Assembly (NCBI GenBank): GCA_015665415.1 | Contig: JADFAE010000005.1 | Span: forward strand, 124,001-188,000 | Source of the DNA: Roseobacter sp. | GTDB lineage: Bacteria; Pseudomonadota; Alphaproteobacteria; Rhodobacterales; Rhodobacteraceae | Direction: 5' to 3' | Length of the DNA: 64,000 nucleotides | In this document: piece after piece, positions 36,144-44,782 of the stretch | How the letters are laid out: each line of letters begins with the position of its first letter | Position numbering within the stretch: the first letter of the stretch is position 1 | The notes under the pieces: generated by a model | The model's input: only the letters and a program-made list of their open reading frames with translations | Databases searched by the model: none | What the model was told of the DNA's origin: nothing | Program-made: the position numbers and the translations under genes

Positions 36144-36683
36144 CTACTCGCCTTCGAATTCGCAAAGAACATGAACATCCATGCCCAGCTCTTCCAGGGC
36201 CTTGCGTCCGCCCAGATCGGGGAGGTCGACAATGAAACAACAGGAGATGATCTCTCCGCCCAAGCGCTCGATCAGCTTGATGCCGGCAGAGGCGGTGCCC
36301 CCCGTGGCCAGAAGATCATCAACCACCAGAATTTTCTCTCCGGGTTGTATCGCGTCTTCGTGGATCTCGACGATGGCTTCGCCATACTCCAGCTTGTAGT
36401 CCTGGCTGAGGGTGCGCCCCGGCAATTTGCCCTTTTTGCGGATGGGCACAAAGCCAACGCTGAGCTGGTGGGCAATGGCCCCGCCCAGAATGAAGCCGCG
36501 GGCCTCGAGCCCGACCACCTTGTCGATCCGCTCACCGGCATAGGGATGCAGCATCTGATCGATGGCCATGCGAAACCCGCGCGGGTCGGCAAACAGTGTC
36601 GTTACATCGCGAAACATGATGCCTTCGTGCGGAAAGTCGACGATAGTACGGATATAGTCTTTGACGGCGGATTTCTTCGGCAT
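36144..36683 (-). CDS. apt: Adenine phosphoribosyltransferase
   Basis: A 179-residue type I PRTase. The flexible-loop region is [18 protein letters not shown] near 56-73, and the PRPP motif is [13 protein letters not shown] near 122-134. It salvages adenine to AMP. The ATG at 36683 ([10 protein letters not shown]) is preferred; the longer frame upstream begins with a Pro/Arg-rich non-conserved tail. Its stop faces repeat copy C. Confidence 0.95.
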   Translation of the reverse strand: MPKKSAVKDYIRTIVDFPHEGIMFRDVTTLFADPRGFRMAIDQMLHPYAGERIDKVVGLEARGFILGGAIAHQLSVGFVPIRKKGKLPGRTLSQDYKLEYGEAIVEIHEDAIQPGEKILVVDDLLATGGTASAGIKLIERLGGEIISCCFIVDLPDLGGRKALEELGMDVHVLCEFEGE

Positions 36684-36823
36684 GGAACCACTTTCTTTTG
36701 CTGTCCATCTTTTGAGGCCCTGAGGGTTTGACCGAAGCCGGGGGCGCTGGCAAGAGGGCGGGGCCAAAACACCTGCATCGGCCCCGACACTGTTGCAGCA
36801 CCACCAAGATTAAAGCTGTGGAG

Positions 36824-37456
36824 TCAGCTCGGGCGCCTCAGAAACGCGGTGGTCAGCCCCATGCCGATCAGCGCCACACCGCCGGTGCGGGTTAAATTGG
36901 CAATGGTGCTGGGGCGCGCGATCCAGCGCCGCAGCCGATCCGCCAGAAGGGCGTAGACTAGGGCATTGAGCGCGGCAAGGCCGACAAAGGTTGCAATCAG
37001 GATGGTAAATTGCGGCGTCAGGCTCTCGCTGGGGCGGATGAACTGCGGCACAAAGGCGATAAAAAAGGCGATGGATTTGGGGTTGAACGCGGTGACAACT
37101 GCCGTATGGCCAAAGACACCAGAGGCCCGAATGTCATCGGGTTTGGACAGCGCTGAGAGGCCACTGGCACCAGATGCGCTGCGCCAGAGCTTGACGCCAA
37201 GCCATAAAAGATAGGCGGCCCCAAACCATTTCAGCACCGCGAACAGTGTGGCCGAAGCCATCACCAGGGCGCCTAGCCCGGCCAGAGAGGCGCTCATGGC
37301 GATGAGGTCCCCCAAAGCGACACCAAGGGCTGAAGCTACCGCGACCTGCTTCCCCTTCGACAGTGCATAGCTCAGCACCAAAAGGACCGTGGGGCCGGGG
37401 ATCAGCAAAAGTGCGGTAGAAGCGGCGGCAAAGGCCAGCCAGAGGTTGAAATCCAT
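36824..37456 (-). CDS. LysE-family amino acid exporter
   Basis: A 210-residue membrane protein of the LysE/RhtB type. The start LLLIPGPTVLLVLSYALSKG, the GVALGDLIAMSASLAGLGAL segment near 45-64 and the FNPKSIAFFIAFVPQFI motif near 126-142 are characteristic. About six membrane helices. It exports amino acids or derivatives; the substrate is unknown. It is a single gene with the DUF418 gene 52 bp upstream on the same strand. Confidence 0.92.
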   Translation of the reverse strand: MDFNLWLAFAAASTALLLIPGPTVLLVLSYALSKGKQVAVASALGVALGDLIAMSASLAGLGALVMASATLFAVLKWFGAAYLLWLGVKLWRSASGASGLSALSKPDDIRASGVFGHTAVVTAFNPKSIAFFIAFVPQFIRPSESLTPQFTILIATFVGLAALNALVYALLADRLRRWIARPSTIANLTRTGGVALIGMGLTTAFLRRPS

Positions 37457-37508
37457 TGGCGACTATCCTGTTTTCTGTGATCAGCAAAGACAGTTCGGCC
37501 ACTTGAGG

Positions 37509-38519
37509 TCAACGAAAAAGATCCGAAGTCCTGCGCATCAGTTCTTCCAGGGGGCCCCGTTTGGCCAGCAGGTTCCAAAACCAGGTGAGCATCATGGAAA
37601 ACGCGCAGAACCCCAGGCTGAAGCCAAAGATTTCCTGGGGTGTGAGCGATCCGTCAAGCTGTCCCATCGCCTCGAGTATACCCATGCCCAGAAGGATGTG
37701 GATTACATAAAGACTGAGCGCCATGCGTCCGGGTGCCGCCAGCCATTCGGCAATCCCCAGTTGGTCAAGTTGGTCGCCGATGCGCAGCATCAGCCCGATC
37801 ACCAAAGCAGCGGTGCCGCTGGCGGCCAGCATATAGAAGGGACCGGGCGGGATGGAGGCAGTGCCAAAGACCTCGGCCAATTCAGACCCTTGCAGCAGGT
37901 ATCTGGGCAGGGCTCCTATCAGTGCGGCCGTCAACCCGCCCAGAATCAGGCGGATCTGTATGGCATTCCGGTGCAGATCTAGGCGGCCGATCCACATGCC
38001 AAGCAAGACAAAGCCGACCCAAGGGAAGACCGGGTGCCAGCCGTTGAAGAAGCTGTGGCGCAGAAATCCTTCCAATGTCCAGAATTCGGCGTAGGTGAAG
38101 GTCTGCCAGTCCCAATTGGCCTCGTAGTCGAGCAGGATCAGGCTGAGAAAACCAACAGTCACAGCCCCCAACGCGGCCCAGAGCAAGGCAGGCGGTGGGG
38201 CCGAGAGAAAGGGCAGAGCCAATAGAAAGTAGAGTGCATAGAAATGCAGGATATCGGCTTCAAAAATGGTTAGATTGAGCACCCCCAAGGCAAAGAGAAC
38301 CATTGCCCGCGCAAAGAGCACGCCCCTGCTTGCCTGCCCGATGCTAAGACCGATCCCGGCCAGAACGACAAAGAGGGCAGAGGCGCGCCCCTCCAGTGCG
38401 TTCGTTAGAGAAGAGACAAGACTTCCGTCAGGATCGACCTGAGCGGCTATCCGAAAATTCACCAGCACCATGCCGCAAAACGCCAGAAATCGGGCAATGT
38501 CTAAACCATGTAGTCGCAT
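37509..38519 (-). CDS. DUF418 membrane protein
   Basis: A 336-residue polytopic protein. The opening GLDIARFLAFCGMVLVNF is typical of the YeiB/acyltransferase-3-like superfamily, and the C-terminal third (GRMALSLYVIHILLGMGIL onwards, near 267) is DUF418. About nine to ten hydrophobic helices. The function of the family is unknown. It probably shares a transcript with the LysE gene downstream (52-bp gap). Confidence 0.85.
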   Translation of the reverse strand: MRLHGLDIARFLAFCGMVLVNFRIAAQVDPDGSLVSSLTNALEGRASALFVVLAGIGLSIGQASRGVLFARAMVLFALGVLNLTIFEADILHFYALYFLLALPFLSAPPPALLWAALGAVTVGFLSLILLDYEANWDWQTFTYAEFWTLEGFLRHSFFNGWHPVFPWVGFVLLGMWIGRLDLHRNAIQIRLILGGLTAALIGALPRYLLQGSELAEVFGTASIPPGPFYMLAASGTAALVIGLMLRIGDQLDQLGIAEWLAAPGRMALSLYVIHILLGMGILEAMGQLDGSLTPQEIFGFSLGFCAFSMMLTWFWNLLAKRGPLEELMRRTSDLFR

Positions 38520-38698
38520 CGTTACCTCGTTGAGGGCGGAATGGCCTGTTGGTTATGAAGGGGCAGGGAGACAGCATTTACAGAGGGGGGCGAAGATCAG
38601 TGGCGCTCTGTGACAGCAAAGACCCAGTGACGGCAGATTCTGGTGGCGTAGCGCAGCTCCACACTGGCAGCAGAGATACTTATGGATCTGTCAAAAGA

Positions 38699-38732
38699 CC
38701 AACGCCTTGACCTGATCCGGCCCGGGCGTTGG
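38699..38732 (-). terminator. Terminator of mtnP
   Basis: Perfect CCAACGCC/GGCGTTGG stem (38699-38706 with 38725-38732). On the minus strand it is followed by TCTTTTG. It lies about 33-66 bp beyond the mtnP stop. Confidence 0.7.
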
Positions 38733-38764
38733 TTTGTTTTGGTTTGGGGGTACGAAAAGGGCTC

Positions 38765-39643
38765 TCAGCCCAGAACCCGGCCCGCAACGGCGTCCAGTTT
38801 GGCCAGCAGGGTGGGGTCGCGCTTGTCGGGGGCGGTCATGATGGCGTATTCTAGCGCCTTGTCGCAGCCAAGCGGGCAATCCTCGCGAGATTTTCCCAGA
38901 ATGGCGGGCAGGCGGCGCACCAGCTCGCGGCCATTGCTGGAGTTGCCCTGCAAGGTGGCGAGAATGTCGCTGATATCCACCGCGCCATGCTCTGGGTGCC
39001 AGCTGTCGTAATCGGTGACCATGGCCACAGAGGCATAACACAGCTCGGCCTCGCGGGCCAATTTGGCCTCAGGCATATTGGTCATGCCGATGACATCGCA
39101 GCCCCAGCTTTCGCGGTACATTTTGCTTTCGGCCATGGAGGAAAACTGCGGTCCTTCCATACAGAGATAGGTGCCGCCGCGATGCACGGTGATGCCGGCG
39201 TCCCGGGCCGCCTGTTCTGCCGCATCCGAGAGCCGTGCGCAGGTGGGGTGGGCGACGCTGACATGGGCAACACAGCCGGTGCCAAAAAAGCTTTTTTCGC
39301 GGGCGAACGTCCGGTCGATGAACTGGTCGACAATGACAAAATCGCCGGGGGCCATTTCCTCGCGGAAAGAGCCGCAGGCCGAGATGGCAAAGACATCTGT
39401 GACGCCAAGCCGCTTCAGCGCATCGATATTGGCGCGATAGGGCACCTCGGTGGGAGAATGCACATGACCACGACCGTGACGGGGCAGGAAGGCCATCTTG
39501 ATACCCTCAAGGCTGCCGGTGAGGATCTGGTCAGAGGGGCTGCCCCAGGGGGTGTCGACATGGATCCATGTCGCGTCTTCCAACCCGTCAATGTCGTAAA
39601 TCCCGGATCCGCCGATCACGGCAATCATGGTGTCCTTGGTCAC
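38765..39643 (-). CDS. mtnP: S-methyl-5'-thioadenosine phosphorylase
   Basis: About 292 residues, PNP/MTAP superfamily. Seen: AVIGGSGIYDIDGL at the start, FLPRHGRGHVHSPTEVPYRA near 55-74, and CMEGPQFSSMAES near 176-188. It cleaves methylthioadenosine to adenine and methylthioribose-1-phosphate; adenine could then be used by the nearby apt product. A GTG start at 39643 is chosen because AGGAG lies 8 nt upstream; the ATG at 39628 would also give a complete enzyme. Confidence 0.93.
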   Translation of the reverse strand: MTKDTMIAVIGGSGIYDIDGLEDATWIHVDTPWGSPSDQILTGSLEGIKMAFLPRHGRGHVHSPTEVPYRANIDALKRLGVTDVFAISACGSFREEMAPGDFVIVDQFIDRTFAREKSFFGTGCVAHVSVAHPTCARLSDAAEQAARDAGITVHRGGTYLCMEGPQFSSMAESKMYRESWGCDVIGMTNMPEAKLAREAELCYASVAMVTDYDSWHPEHGAVDISDILATLQGNSSNGRELVRRLPAILGKSREDCPLGCDKALEYAIMTAPDKRDPTLLAKLDAVAGRVLG

Positions 39644-39694
39644 GCGCTGCACTCCTGTCTGTCGCTGCTGCCCTTGGTTTGTGCCTTCATGCGC

Positions 39695-39745
39695 GCGGTT
39701 TGACAACCGCGGGGCCTCCGGCGGGAATATTTTTTGAAAGATGAA
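39695..39745 (+). repeat. Hairpin plus CGGGAATATTTT intergenic motif
   Basis: Stem GCGGTT/AACCGC (39695-39710) followed by GGGGCCTCCGGCGGGAATATT and then TTTTGAAAGATGAAAG. It aligns with the tail of the topA terminator region, read on the minus strand from 20547 to about 20508 (hairpin, CTCC, CGGGA, TATTT, then an A-rich ATGAA). It lies between merR and mtnP, on the strand opposite to both genes. Confidence 0.5.
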
Positions 39746-39778
39746 AGAGGGGGCGCGTGCCCTTTTACAAAAGTGGCG

Positions 39779-40207
39779 TCAGAGCTTTTGTCTGTTTTCA
39801 CCGGACCAGGTGAGGGCCTCTGCCATCATCTGGCGGAATTTTGGGCATTGCGCGTGGTTTGGGGCCTGGCATTGGGCCACATGGCGCAGGGCCCGCGACA
39901 AGAGGGTCAGCTCGCGGATGCGGCGGTCGACCGCGTCGGCGCGGTCTGAAATGCCTTGGCGATCCAGCTCGAATTCGGCCTCGGCCCCGGTGGCCGCACC
40001 AAGGGTGGCGGCAATGTCCTGTAGCGAAAATCCGGCCCGTTGACCCAGGGCGATCAGGGCCAGTCGGTCCAGCACCGATGGGTCATATTGACGTCGCAAC
40101 CCCTTGCGACTGTCCGCAGCGATCACCCCAAGGCTTTCGTAGTAGCGCAGGGCAGAGGGTTTCAAACCGCTGCGCCGGGAGACTTCGGCAATATCCAGAG
40201 ATTTCAT
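39779..40207 (-). CDS. MerR-family transcriptional regulator
   Basis: A 142-residue protein. The N-terminal winged helix is DIAEVSRRSGLKPSALRYYE followed by GLRRQYD; a dimerisation helix (residues ~85-120) and a C-terminal CQAPNHAQCPKF follow. Two Cys and one His in that tail could bind metal or sense oxidation, as in several MerR members, but no exact subgroup can be named. It is divergent from a DUF2938 gene, with a MerR-like operator between, so it probably regulates that gene and itself. Confidence 0.9.
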   Translation of the reverse strand: MKSLDIAEVSRRSGLKPSALRYYESLGVIAADSRKGLRRQYDPSVLDRLALIALGQRAGFSLQDIAATLGAATGAEAEFELDRQGISDRADAVDRRIRELTLLSRALRHVAQCQAPNHAQCPKFRQMMAEALTWSGENRQKL

Positions 40208-40208
40208 C

Positions 40209-40239
40209 TTGACCTCAAGCGAGCTTCAATTTGCAAACA
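40209..40239 (+). promoter_or_regulatory. MerR-type promoter/operator
   Basis: TTGACC (40209-40214) is followed by the dyad TCAAGC-GA-GCTTCA (40215-40228), placed where MerR proteins bind between an over-spaced -35 and -10. The sequence resembles SoxR-like CCTCAAG boxes. The -10 candidate at 19 bp spacing (CAAACA) is poor, so the promoter part is tentative. Confidence 0.5.
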
Positions 40240-40280
40240 AGACCCCTGCTGAACGCTGGTGTCAAGAAAAGGAGCAGGCA

Positions 40281-40781
40281 ATGAGTGAGATATATCAGGA
40301 GATGGCATGGATCGTGGTGGTGGGGCTGGTGGCGACAGCGGTCATGGATGCCATTTCCTTGCTGCGGGTGCATGTCTTTGGCGAGCGGGCGATGGACTGG
40401 GCGCTGGTGGGACGCTGGCTGGGGCATGTGCTGCGGGGGCAATTGGTTCTGACCAATCCTGCAACGGCGGGGCAGGTGCCTTATGAGCGCGCTTTGGGAT
40501 GGCTGTTTCACTATGGGGTGGGACTGGCGTTGGCTGCGCTCATGTGGGCGATCTTGGGAGGCGAGACCCTGCAGCGGCCCCAGCTGGTGCCGATTGTCGG
40601 CTTTGGCGCGGCAACGGTTGTGCTGCCCATGCTGACGATGCAGCCGGGATTGGGGATGGGCATGGCGGCCCGCAAGCTGCCAGCGCCCTGGGCGGCGAGG
40701 GCGCGCAGTCTCGTGACCCATCTCAGCTTTGGCTTTGGCTTGTATCTTGGGGCGGTGATGGCGACTGCCGCCCTAAGGTGA
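40281..40781 (+). CDS. DUF2938 membrane protein
   Basis: A 166-residue protein with four predicted membrane helices. VATAVMDAISLLRVHVFGE near residue 17, WALVGRWLGHVLRGQL, and GWLFHYGVGLALAALMW match DUF2938 as I remember it. The function is unknown. AAGGAG lies 7 nt before the ATG at 40281. It is expressed divergently from the MerR gene and is the obvious target of that regulator. Confidence 0.82.
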   Translation: MSEIYQEMAWIVVVGLVATAVMDAISLLRVHVFGERAMDWALVGRWLGHVLRGQLVLTNPATAGQVPYERALGWLFHYGVGLALAALMWAILGGETLQRPQLVPIVGFGAATVVLPMLTMQPGLGMGMAARKLPAPWAARARSLVTHLSFGFGLYLGAVMATAALR

Positions 40782-40926
40782 CGATCTGGGCGTGCGCGGT
40801 CGGGGGTATGATTGGGTCACAGGCATGGCCTGACAGGGGCAGAGCTGAGCTGCGCCCTTGTGCCATTGCAGAATTTGGGCTAGGGGCGGGCAGCGAACAC
40901 AAGCTCCCCAATCACAGGTATTTCCC

Positions 40927-42570
40927 ATGAGACGCGCCGCCATGGCCCTGCTGGCCAATCGTATTTCCCCGCCGAACCTCTCGATCATGCAGGATGAGGG
41001 GTGGTCGGTTGCGCGGGTGCGCACCGAAGTGCTCTCCGGGCTGACCGTTGCCCTGGCGCTGGTGCCCGAGGCCGTGGCCTTTGCCTTTGTCGCCGGGGTG
41101 CACCCGCTGGTGGGGCTTTATGCGGCCTTTCTGGTGGGACTGGTCACGGCGCTGATAGGCGGTCGCCCGGGGATGATTTCGGGCGCGACCGGTGCCTTGG
41201 CCGTGGTCATGGTGGCGCTGGTGGCCCAACATGGGGTTGAATATCTCTTTGCCACTGTGGTGCTGATGGGGATCCTGCAACTTATTGCCGGGGTGATGCA
41301 TTGGGGCAAGTTCATCCGTCTGGTGCCGCATCCGGTGATGCTGGGATTTGTCAATGGCTTGGCCATCGTGATCTTCCTGGCGCAGATGACCCAGTTCAAA
41401 GTGCCCGGCACCGATGGGGCTGAATGGCTGTCGGGGCTGTCCATGATGCTGATGCTGGGGCTGGTCGGGCTGACCATGGTGATCATCTGGGGCACGCCCA
41501 AGATCACCTCGATCATTCCGGCCCCTCTGGCAGGCATCGGCATTGTGGCCGGTATCGTGATTGTCTTTGGCCTGGATGTGCCGCGGGTCGGCGATATGGC
41601 CTCGATCGAGGGCGGTTTGCCCTTTATCCATGTGCCCTTTGGTGAAGGCATCGGTATCTACGGCGATGCGCTGGCCCCCTTCACCTGGGAGACCTTGATG
41701 ATCATTCTGCCCTATTCGGTGATCCTGGCGGCCATTGGCTTGATCGAGAGCCTGCTGACCCTGAACCTGGTGGGGGAGATCACCGGCAAACGCGGTGGTG
41801 CCAGCCAGGAGTGCATCGCGCAGGGGACGGCCAATGTGATTACCGGTTTCTTTGGTGGCATGGGCGGCTGTGCCATGATTGGTCAGTCGATGATCAACGT
41901 GAAATCCGGCGGCCGGACCCGGATTGCCGGTATCGTGGCGGCGCTGTTTCTCCTGGCCTTCATCGTGGTGGCCTCGCCTCTGATCGAGCAGATCCCGTTG
42001 GCGGCGCTGGTTGGGGTGATGTTCATGGTGGTGATCGGCACCTTTGCCTGGAACTCGCTCAAGATCATGACCAAGGTGCCCGCCATGGATGCCTTTGTGA
42101 TCGTGCTGGTGACCGTGGTCACGGTGATGAGCGATCTGGCGGTAGCGGTGGTTGTCGGGGTTATCGTCTCGGCCCTGGCCTATGCCTGGAACAATGCGCG
42201 CCGCATTCATGCGGTGATCCGCCAGTCCGAGAGCGAAGAGGGGGCCAAGGTCTATGAGATCGAGGGCCCGCTGTTCTTTGGCTCCACCGATGGGTTCATC
42301 GAGCTGTTTGACGTCGAAAATGACCCCGACAAGGTGATTGTCGAATTTGAACGCAGCCGGGTGGTGGATCAATCGGCACTGCAGGCGATCGAAGCCATAG
42401 CTGGCAAATATGAGGCTGCGGGCAAGACCCTGATGCTGCGTCACCTCAGCCGCGATTGTCATGAGCTGCTGACCAAGGCGGGTCATCTGATGATCGACAG
42501 TGATGATGATCCGGAATATCAGGTCGCGGTGGATTATTCCGTCAAGACCGGGATCCTGGGAGGTCACTAA
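40927..42570 (+). CDS. SulP-family anion transporter with STAS domain
   Basis: About 547 residues. Ten or more membrane helices start with SGLTVALALVPEAVAFAFVA near residue 39; the GRPGMISGATGALAVVMVAL segment near 78 is typical of SulP. A C-terminal STAS domain begins near 440 (VYEIEGPLFFGSTDGFIELF; DQSALQAIEA). SulP proteins move sulfate, bicarbonate or other anions; the substrate is unknown. The ATG at 40927 has AGG 8 nt upstream. A strong terminator follows. Confidence 0.92.
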   Translation: MRRAAMALLANRISPPNLSIMQDEGWSVARVRTEVLSGLTVALALVPEAVAFAFVAGVHPLVGLYAAFLVGLVTALIGGRPGMISGATGALAVVMVALVAQHGVEYLFATVVLMGILQLIAGVMHWGKFIRLVPHPVMLGFVNGLAIVIFLAQMTQFKVPGTDGAEWLSGLSMMLMLGLVGLTMVIIWGTPKITSIIPAPLAGIGIVAGIVIVFGLDVPRVGDMASIEGGLPFIHVPFGEGIGIYGDALAPFTWETLMIILPYSVILAAIGLIESLLTLNLVGEITGKRGGASQECIAQGTANVITGFFGGMGGCAMIGQSMINVKSGGRTRIAGIVAALFLLAFIVVASPLIEQIPLAALVGVMFMVVIGTFAWNSLKIMTKVPAMDAFVIVLVTVVTVMSDLAVAVVVGVIVSALAYAWNNARRIHAVIRQSESEEGAKVYEIEGPLFFGSTDGFIELFDVENDPDKVIVEFERSRVVDQSALQAIEAIAGKYEAAGKTLMLRHLSRDCHELLTKAGHLMIDSDDDPEYQVAVDYSVKTGILGGH

Positions 42571-42600
42571 CCCGGATCGCAATTGCTGCTGTTAAACGGT

Positions 42601-42628
42601 CGCGCCCCTGACGGGGCGCGGCTTTTTT
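42601..42628 (+). terminator. Terminator of the SulP gene
   Basis: Perfect CGCGCCCC/GGGGCGCG stem with a 4-nt loop, then GCTTTTTTG. It starts 31 bp after the stop codon. The following 230 bp (to 42859) show no gene, only GC-rich short inverted repeats. Confidence 0.92.
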
Positions 42629-42859
42629 GTTTGTGGAGTTGGGGGTTCGGGTTCACCCAAGCAGCAACTGCTGCCTCTGATCCTCCCTCTGGCCTGTTGC
42701 TCTTGCTGGCAGATGCGCCCTGCGGCGCGGCAAACAAAATAGCCGTATCCCCGCCCCATTGGGGCGCGGAGCCTCGGCGATTTGGCCTTGCGCGCCTTGT
42801 GCGATCCGCCCGCAGAGGCGCAAGGCGAGGGTGGCTCCGAAGCAGCAGATGCAGCGGGA

Positions 42860-43501
42860 TCAATCTGGGGCGAGGTCTTCGAGCATGTCGAGATCGCCAG
42901 CGAGAAGAGCCGGTTCGGCGCGCGCCAGGGCCTCGGCGGGCCACAGCCACCATTTCAGGGTCAGCAGGCGGGCGATTTGTGGCTTGGAAAAGCGATAGCG
43001 CTGCACGCTGGCGGGGTTGCCGGTGACGATGGCATAGGGGGGCACTGAGCCCCGCACCACTGCGCCGGCACCGATGATGGCACCATCACCGACGCGTGCG
43101 CCGGGCAGGATCATGGCCCCATAGCCGATCCAGACGTCATTGCCGATCACGGTGTCACGGGTGTCGGGTTGAAAATCCGCCATCTGGGCCGGATCAAAGA
43201 CCGGAAAGGGGTAGCAGCTGAGCCCGTCCTGGGCATGGTTGGCGGAGGAGGTTATGAACCGTACCCCATGGGCAATCTGGCAGAACCGACCGATCATCAG
43301 GCGCTCGCGGGCACCGGGAAACAGATAGGGGGCCAGATGCGCGGCCCAGTCGGCGGGCGGGGTAAAGTCGGAGGCATAGGTGAAATCGCCAACCTGAAAA
43401 TTGGGGTGATCAATTGCAGAGGCCAGCATCACGGTTCCCGCATGGGCCTGCCCGTCGGGCAGTATGATCGGGTTGCGCAGGGCGGGATTGGGTAGGGGCA
43501 T
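42860..43501 (-). CDS. CatB-type hexapeptide O-acetyltransferase
   Basis: A 213-residue left-handed beta-helix acetyltransferase of the xenobiotic/CatB group. IGRFCQIAHGVRFITSSANH near 71-90 carries the expected catalytic His, and hexapeptide repeats run through GNDVWIGYGAMILPGARVGD. Members acetylate chloramphenicol, streptogramins or sugars; many chromosomal homologues have unknown substrates, so resistance should not be assumed. It ends 10 bp from the flavin reductase gene start side, on the same strand, and probably shares its transcript. Confidence 0.9.
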   Translation of the reverse strand: MPLPNPALRNPIILPDGQAHAGTVMLASAIDHPNFQVGDFTYASDFTPPADWAAHLAPYLFPGARERLMIGRFCQIAHGVRFITSSANHAQDGLSCYPFPVFDPAQMADFQPDTRDTVIGNDVWIGYGAMILPGARVGDGAIIGAGAVVRGSVPPYAIVTGNPASVQRYRFSKPQIARLLTLKWWLWPAEALARAEPALLAGDLDMLEDLAPD

Positions 43502-43510
43502 TGCGGGGCC

Positions 43511-44116
43511 TCAATCGTCAGGGCGGGCGAGAGAGAAGACCTCTCGCACAACACAGTAGTCGCGATAGCCCATGCGGGCCAGGGGCTGGAAGGTGGTCAC
43601 GTCAAAGATCCCGTCGCGCAGACAGTCGTCGCGCAGATGGATGCCGGTGACCTCGCCAAAGGCGACCCGGTTGGCCGCACCGGGCAGGGTGACGATCTGG
43701 GTCAGGCGGCACTCCAGCGCCGCCGGGGCCTTGGCAACGCGGGCGCAGGCAATGGTGTCGCATTCAGCGCGCTCCAGATCCGCGTGGTCGAACTCGTCCA
43801 CCTCCTTGTCGAGGGTGGCAGAGCTGGCATTCATCGCATCGCGCATCTCAAAGGCGACGATATTGACGCAGAAGACTCCGGTGGCCTCGATATTGGCGAG
43901 ACTGTCCTTGCCATGGGGCTGGTCGTCCTTGCTCCCTGTCGAGGCAAACATCACCTGCGGCGGCGTATAGGCAACACCGTTGAAAAAGGAGTAGGGGGCC
44001 AGATTGTCGATGCCATCTGCGCTGCGCGAAGAGATCCAGCCAATGGGGCGCGGAGTGATCAGCGCGTTGAACGGGTTGTGCGGCAGCCCGTGGCCGTCCT
44101 CGGGGCGATAGAACAT
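43511..44116 (-). CDS. Flavin reductase-like FMN-binding protein
   Basis: A 201-residue split-barrel flavoprotein. NALITPRPIGWISSRSADG near 18-36, NLAPYSFFNGVAYTPPQVMF near 40-59 and FCVNIV near 84 are typical of the flavin reductase-like domain. It would bind FMN and could reduce free flavin or act as a partner of a monooxygenase; no such oxygenase is nearby. It is 9 bp upstream of the acetyltransferase gene. Confidence 0.9.
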   Translation of the reverse strand: MFYRPEDGHGLPHNPFNALITPRPIGWISSRSADGIDNLAPYSFFNGVAYTPPQVMFASTGSKDDQPHGKDSLANIEATGVFCVNIVAFEMRDAMNASSATLDKEVDEFDHADLERAECDTIACARVAKAPAALECRLTQIVTLPGAANRVAFGEVTGIHLRDDCLRDGIFDVTTFQPLARMGYRDYCVVREVFSLARPDD

Positions 44117-44208
44117 GGTGCCTCTCCAATTGTTTGCCCCAGAGTTACGCCCGTGCTAGGGCGATTGCCAGCCCTGACAAGAGGCGCGACGCGCGGAGGC
44201 CCACTGGC

Positions 44209-44718
44209 GTGATAGAATTGATGGCGGAAATGGCTGAAGACCGTTGGGAGGTCGAGGCGCTTTATGATCTGTGCTTTGCGCCGGGACGCGAGGCGCTGTC
44301 CTCTTACCGGCTGCGCGATGATGTGCCGCCGGTGCAGGGGCTGAGCCAGGTGGCACGGGATGAGCTGGGTATTCTGGCGGCGGCGATCCGGTTCTGGCCA
44401 GTGCAGATCGAGACCGCCGACCAATCTGCCACAGCGCTGCTGTTGGGGCCGGTGGCGGTGCACCCGACGCATCAGGGCGAGGGGCTGGGCGGCTCTTTGA
44501 TACGCGACAGCCTGGCCAAGGCCGCCGAAAGCGGCTGGCATCGGGTGATGCTGGTCGGGGATGCGCCCTATTACCGACGGTTTGGCTTTGAGCGGCTTGC
44601 GGGGGTCGATATGCCGCCGCCTACCAACCCGGATCGGGTGTTGGGGGTGGCGCTGCAAGCGGGGGCCTGGGCAGGTGTCAGTGGCCAGGTCACGCGCTGG
44701 CACGGGGGCGCTCTTTGA
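44209..44718 (+). CDS. GNAT acetyltransferase, YhbS-like
   Basis: About 169 residues. The acetyl-CoA site is in LGPVAVHPTHQGEGLGGSLI near 82-101, followed by MLVGDAPYYRRFGFE, a YhbS-type signature. The substrate is unknown. A GTG at 44209 with GGAGG 9 nt upstream is the best start; ATG 44221 and ATG 44230 are alternatives. It is divergent from the flavin reductase gene. Confidence 0.88.
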   Translation: MIELMAEMAEDRWEVEALYDLCFAPGREALSSYRLRDDVPPVQGLSQVARDELGILAAAIRFWPVQIETADQSATALLLGPVAVHPTHQGEGLGGSLIRDSLAKAAESGWHRVMLVGDAPYYRRFGFERLAGVDMPPPTNPDRVLGVALQAGAWAGVSGQVTRWHGGAL

Positions 44719-44782
44719 CACCAGGGAGCCTTGAAAGACCTCTGTCGTGGGCCAATCTCTAGTATCGAGGGAGGCCCCAGCC

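Noticed and set aside
40912-42582. 556-codon minus-strand frame opposite the SulP transporter
   Set aside because: Its extreme His/Gln/Asp content mirrors the transmembrane codons of the real gene; no motif.
42567-42953. 128-codon minus-strand frame after the SulP gene
   Set aside because: Arg/Pro-rich translation that runs through the SulP terminator and overlaps the end of the acetyltransferase gene.
42860-43501. Chloramphenicol resistance gene
   Set aside because: The CatB-like hexapeptide family includes many chromosomal enzymes with other or unknown substrates. There is no mobile element or resistance context.
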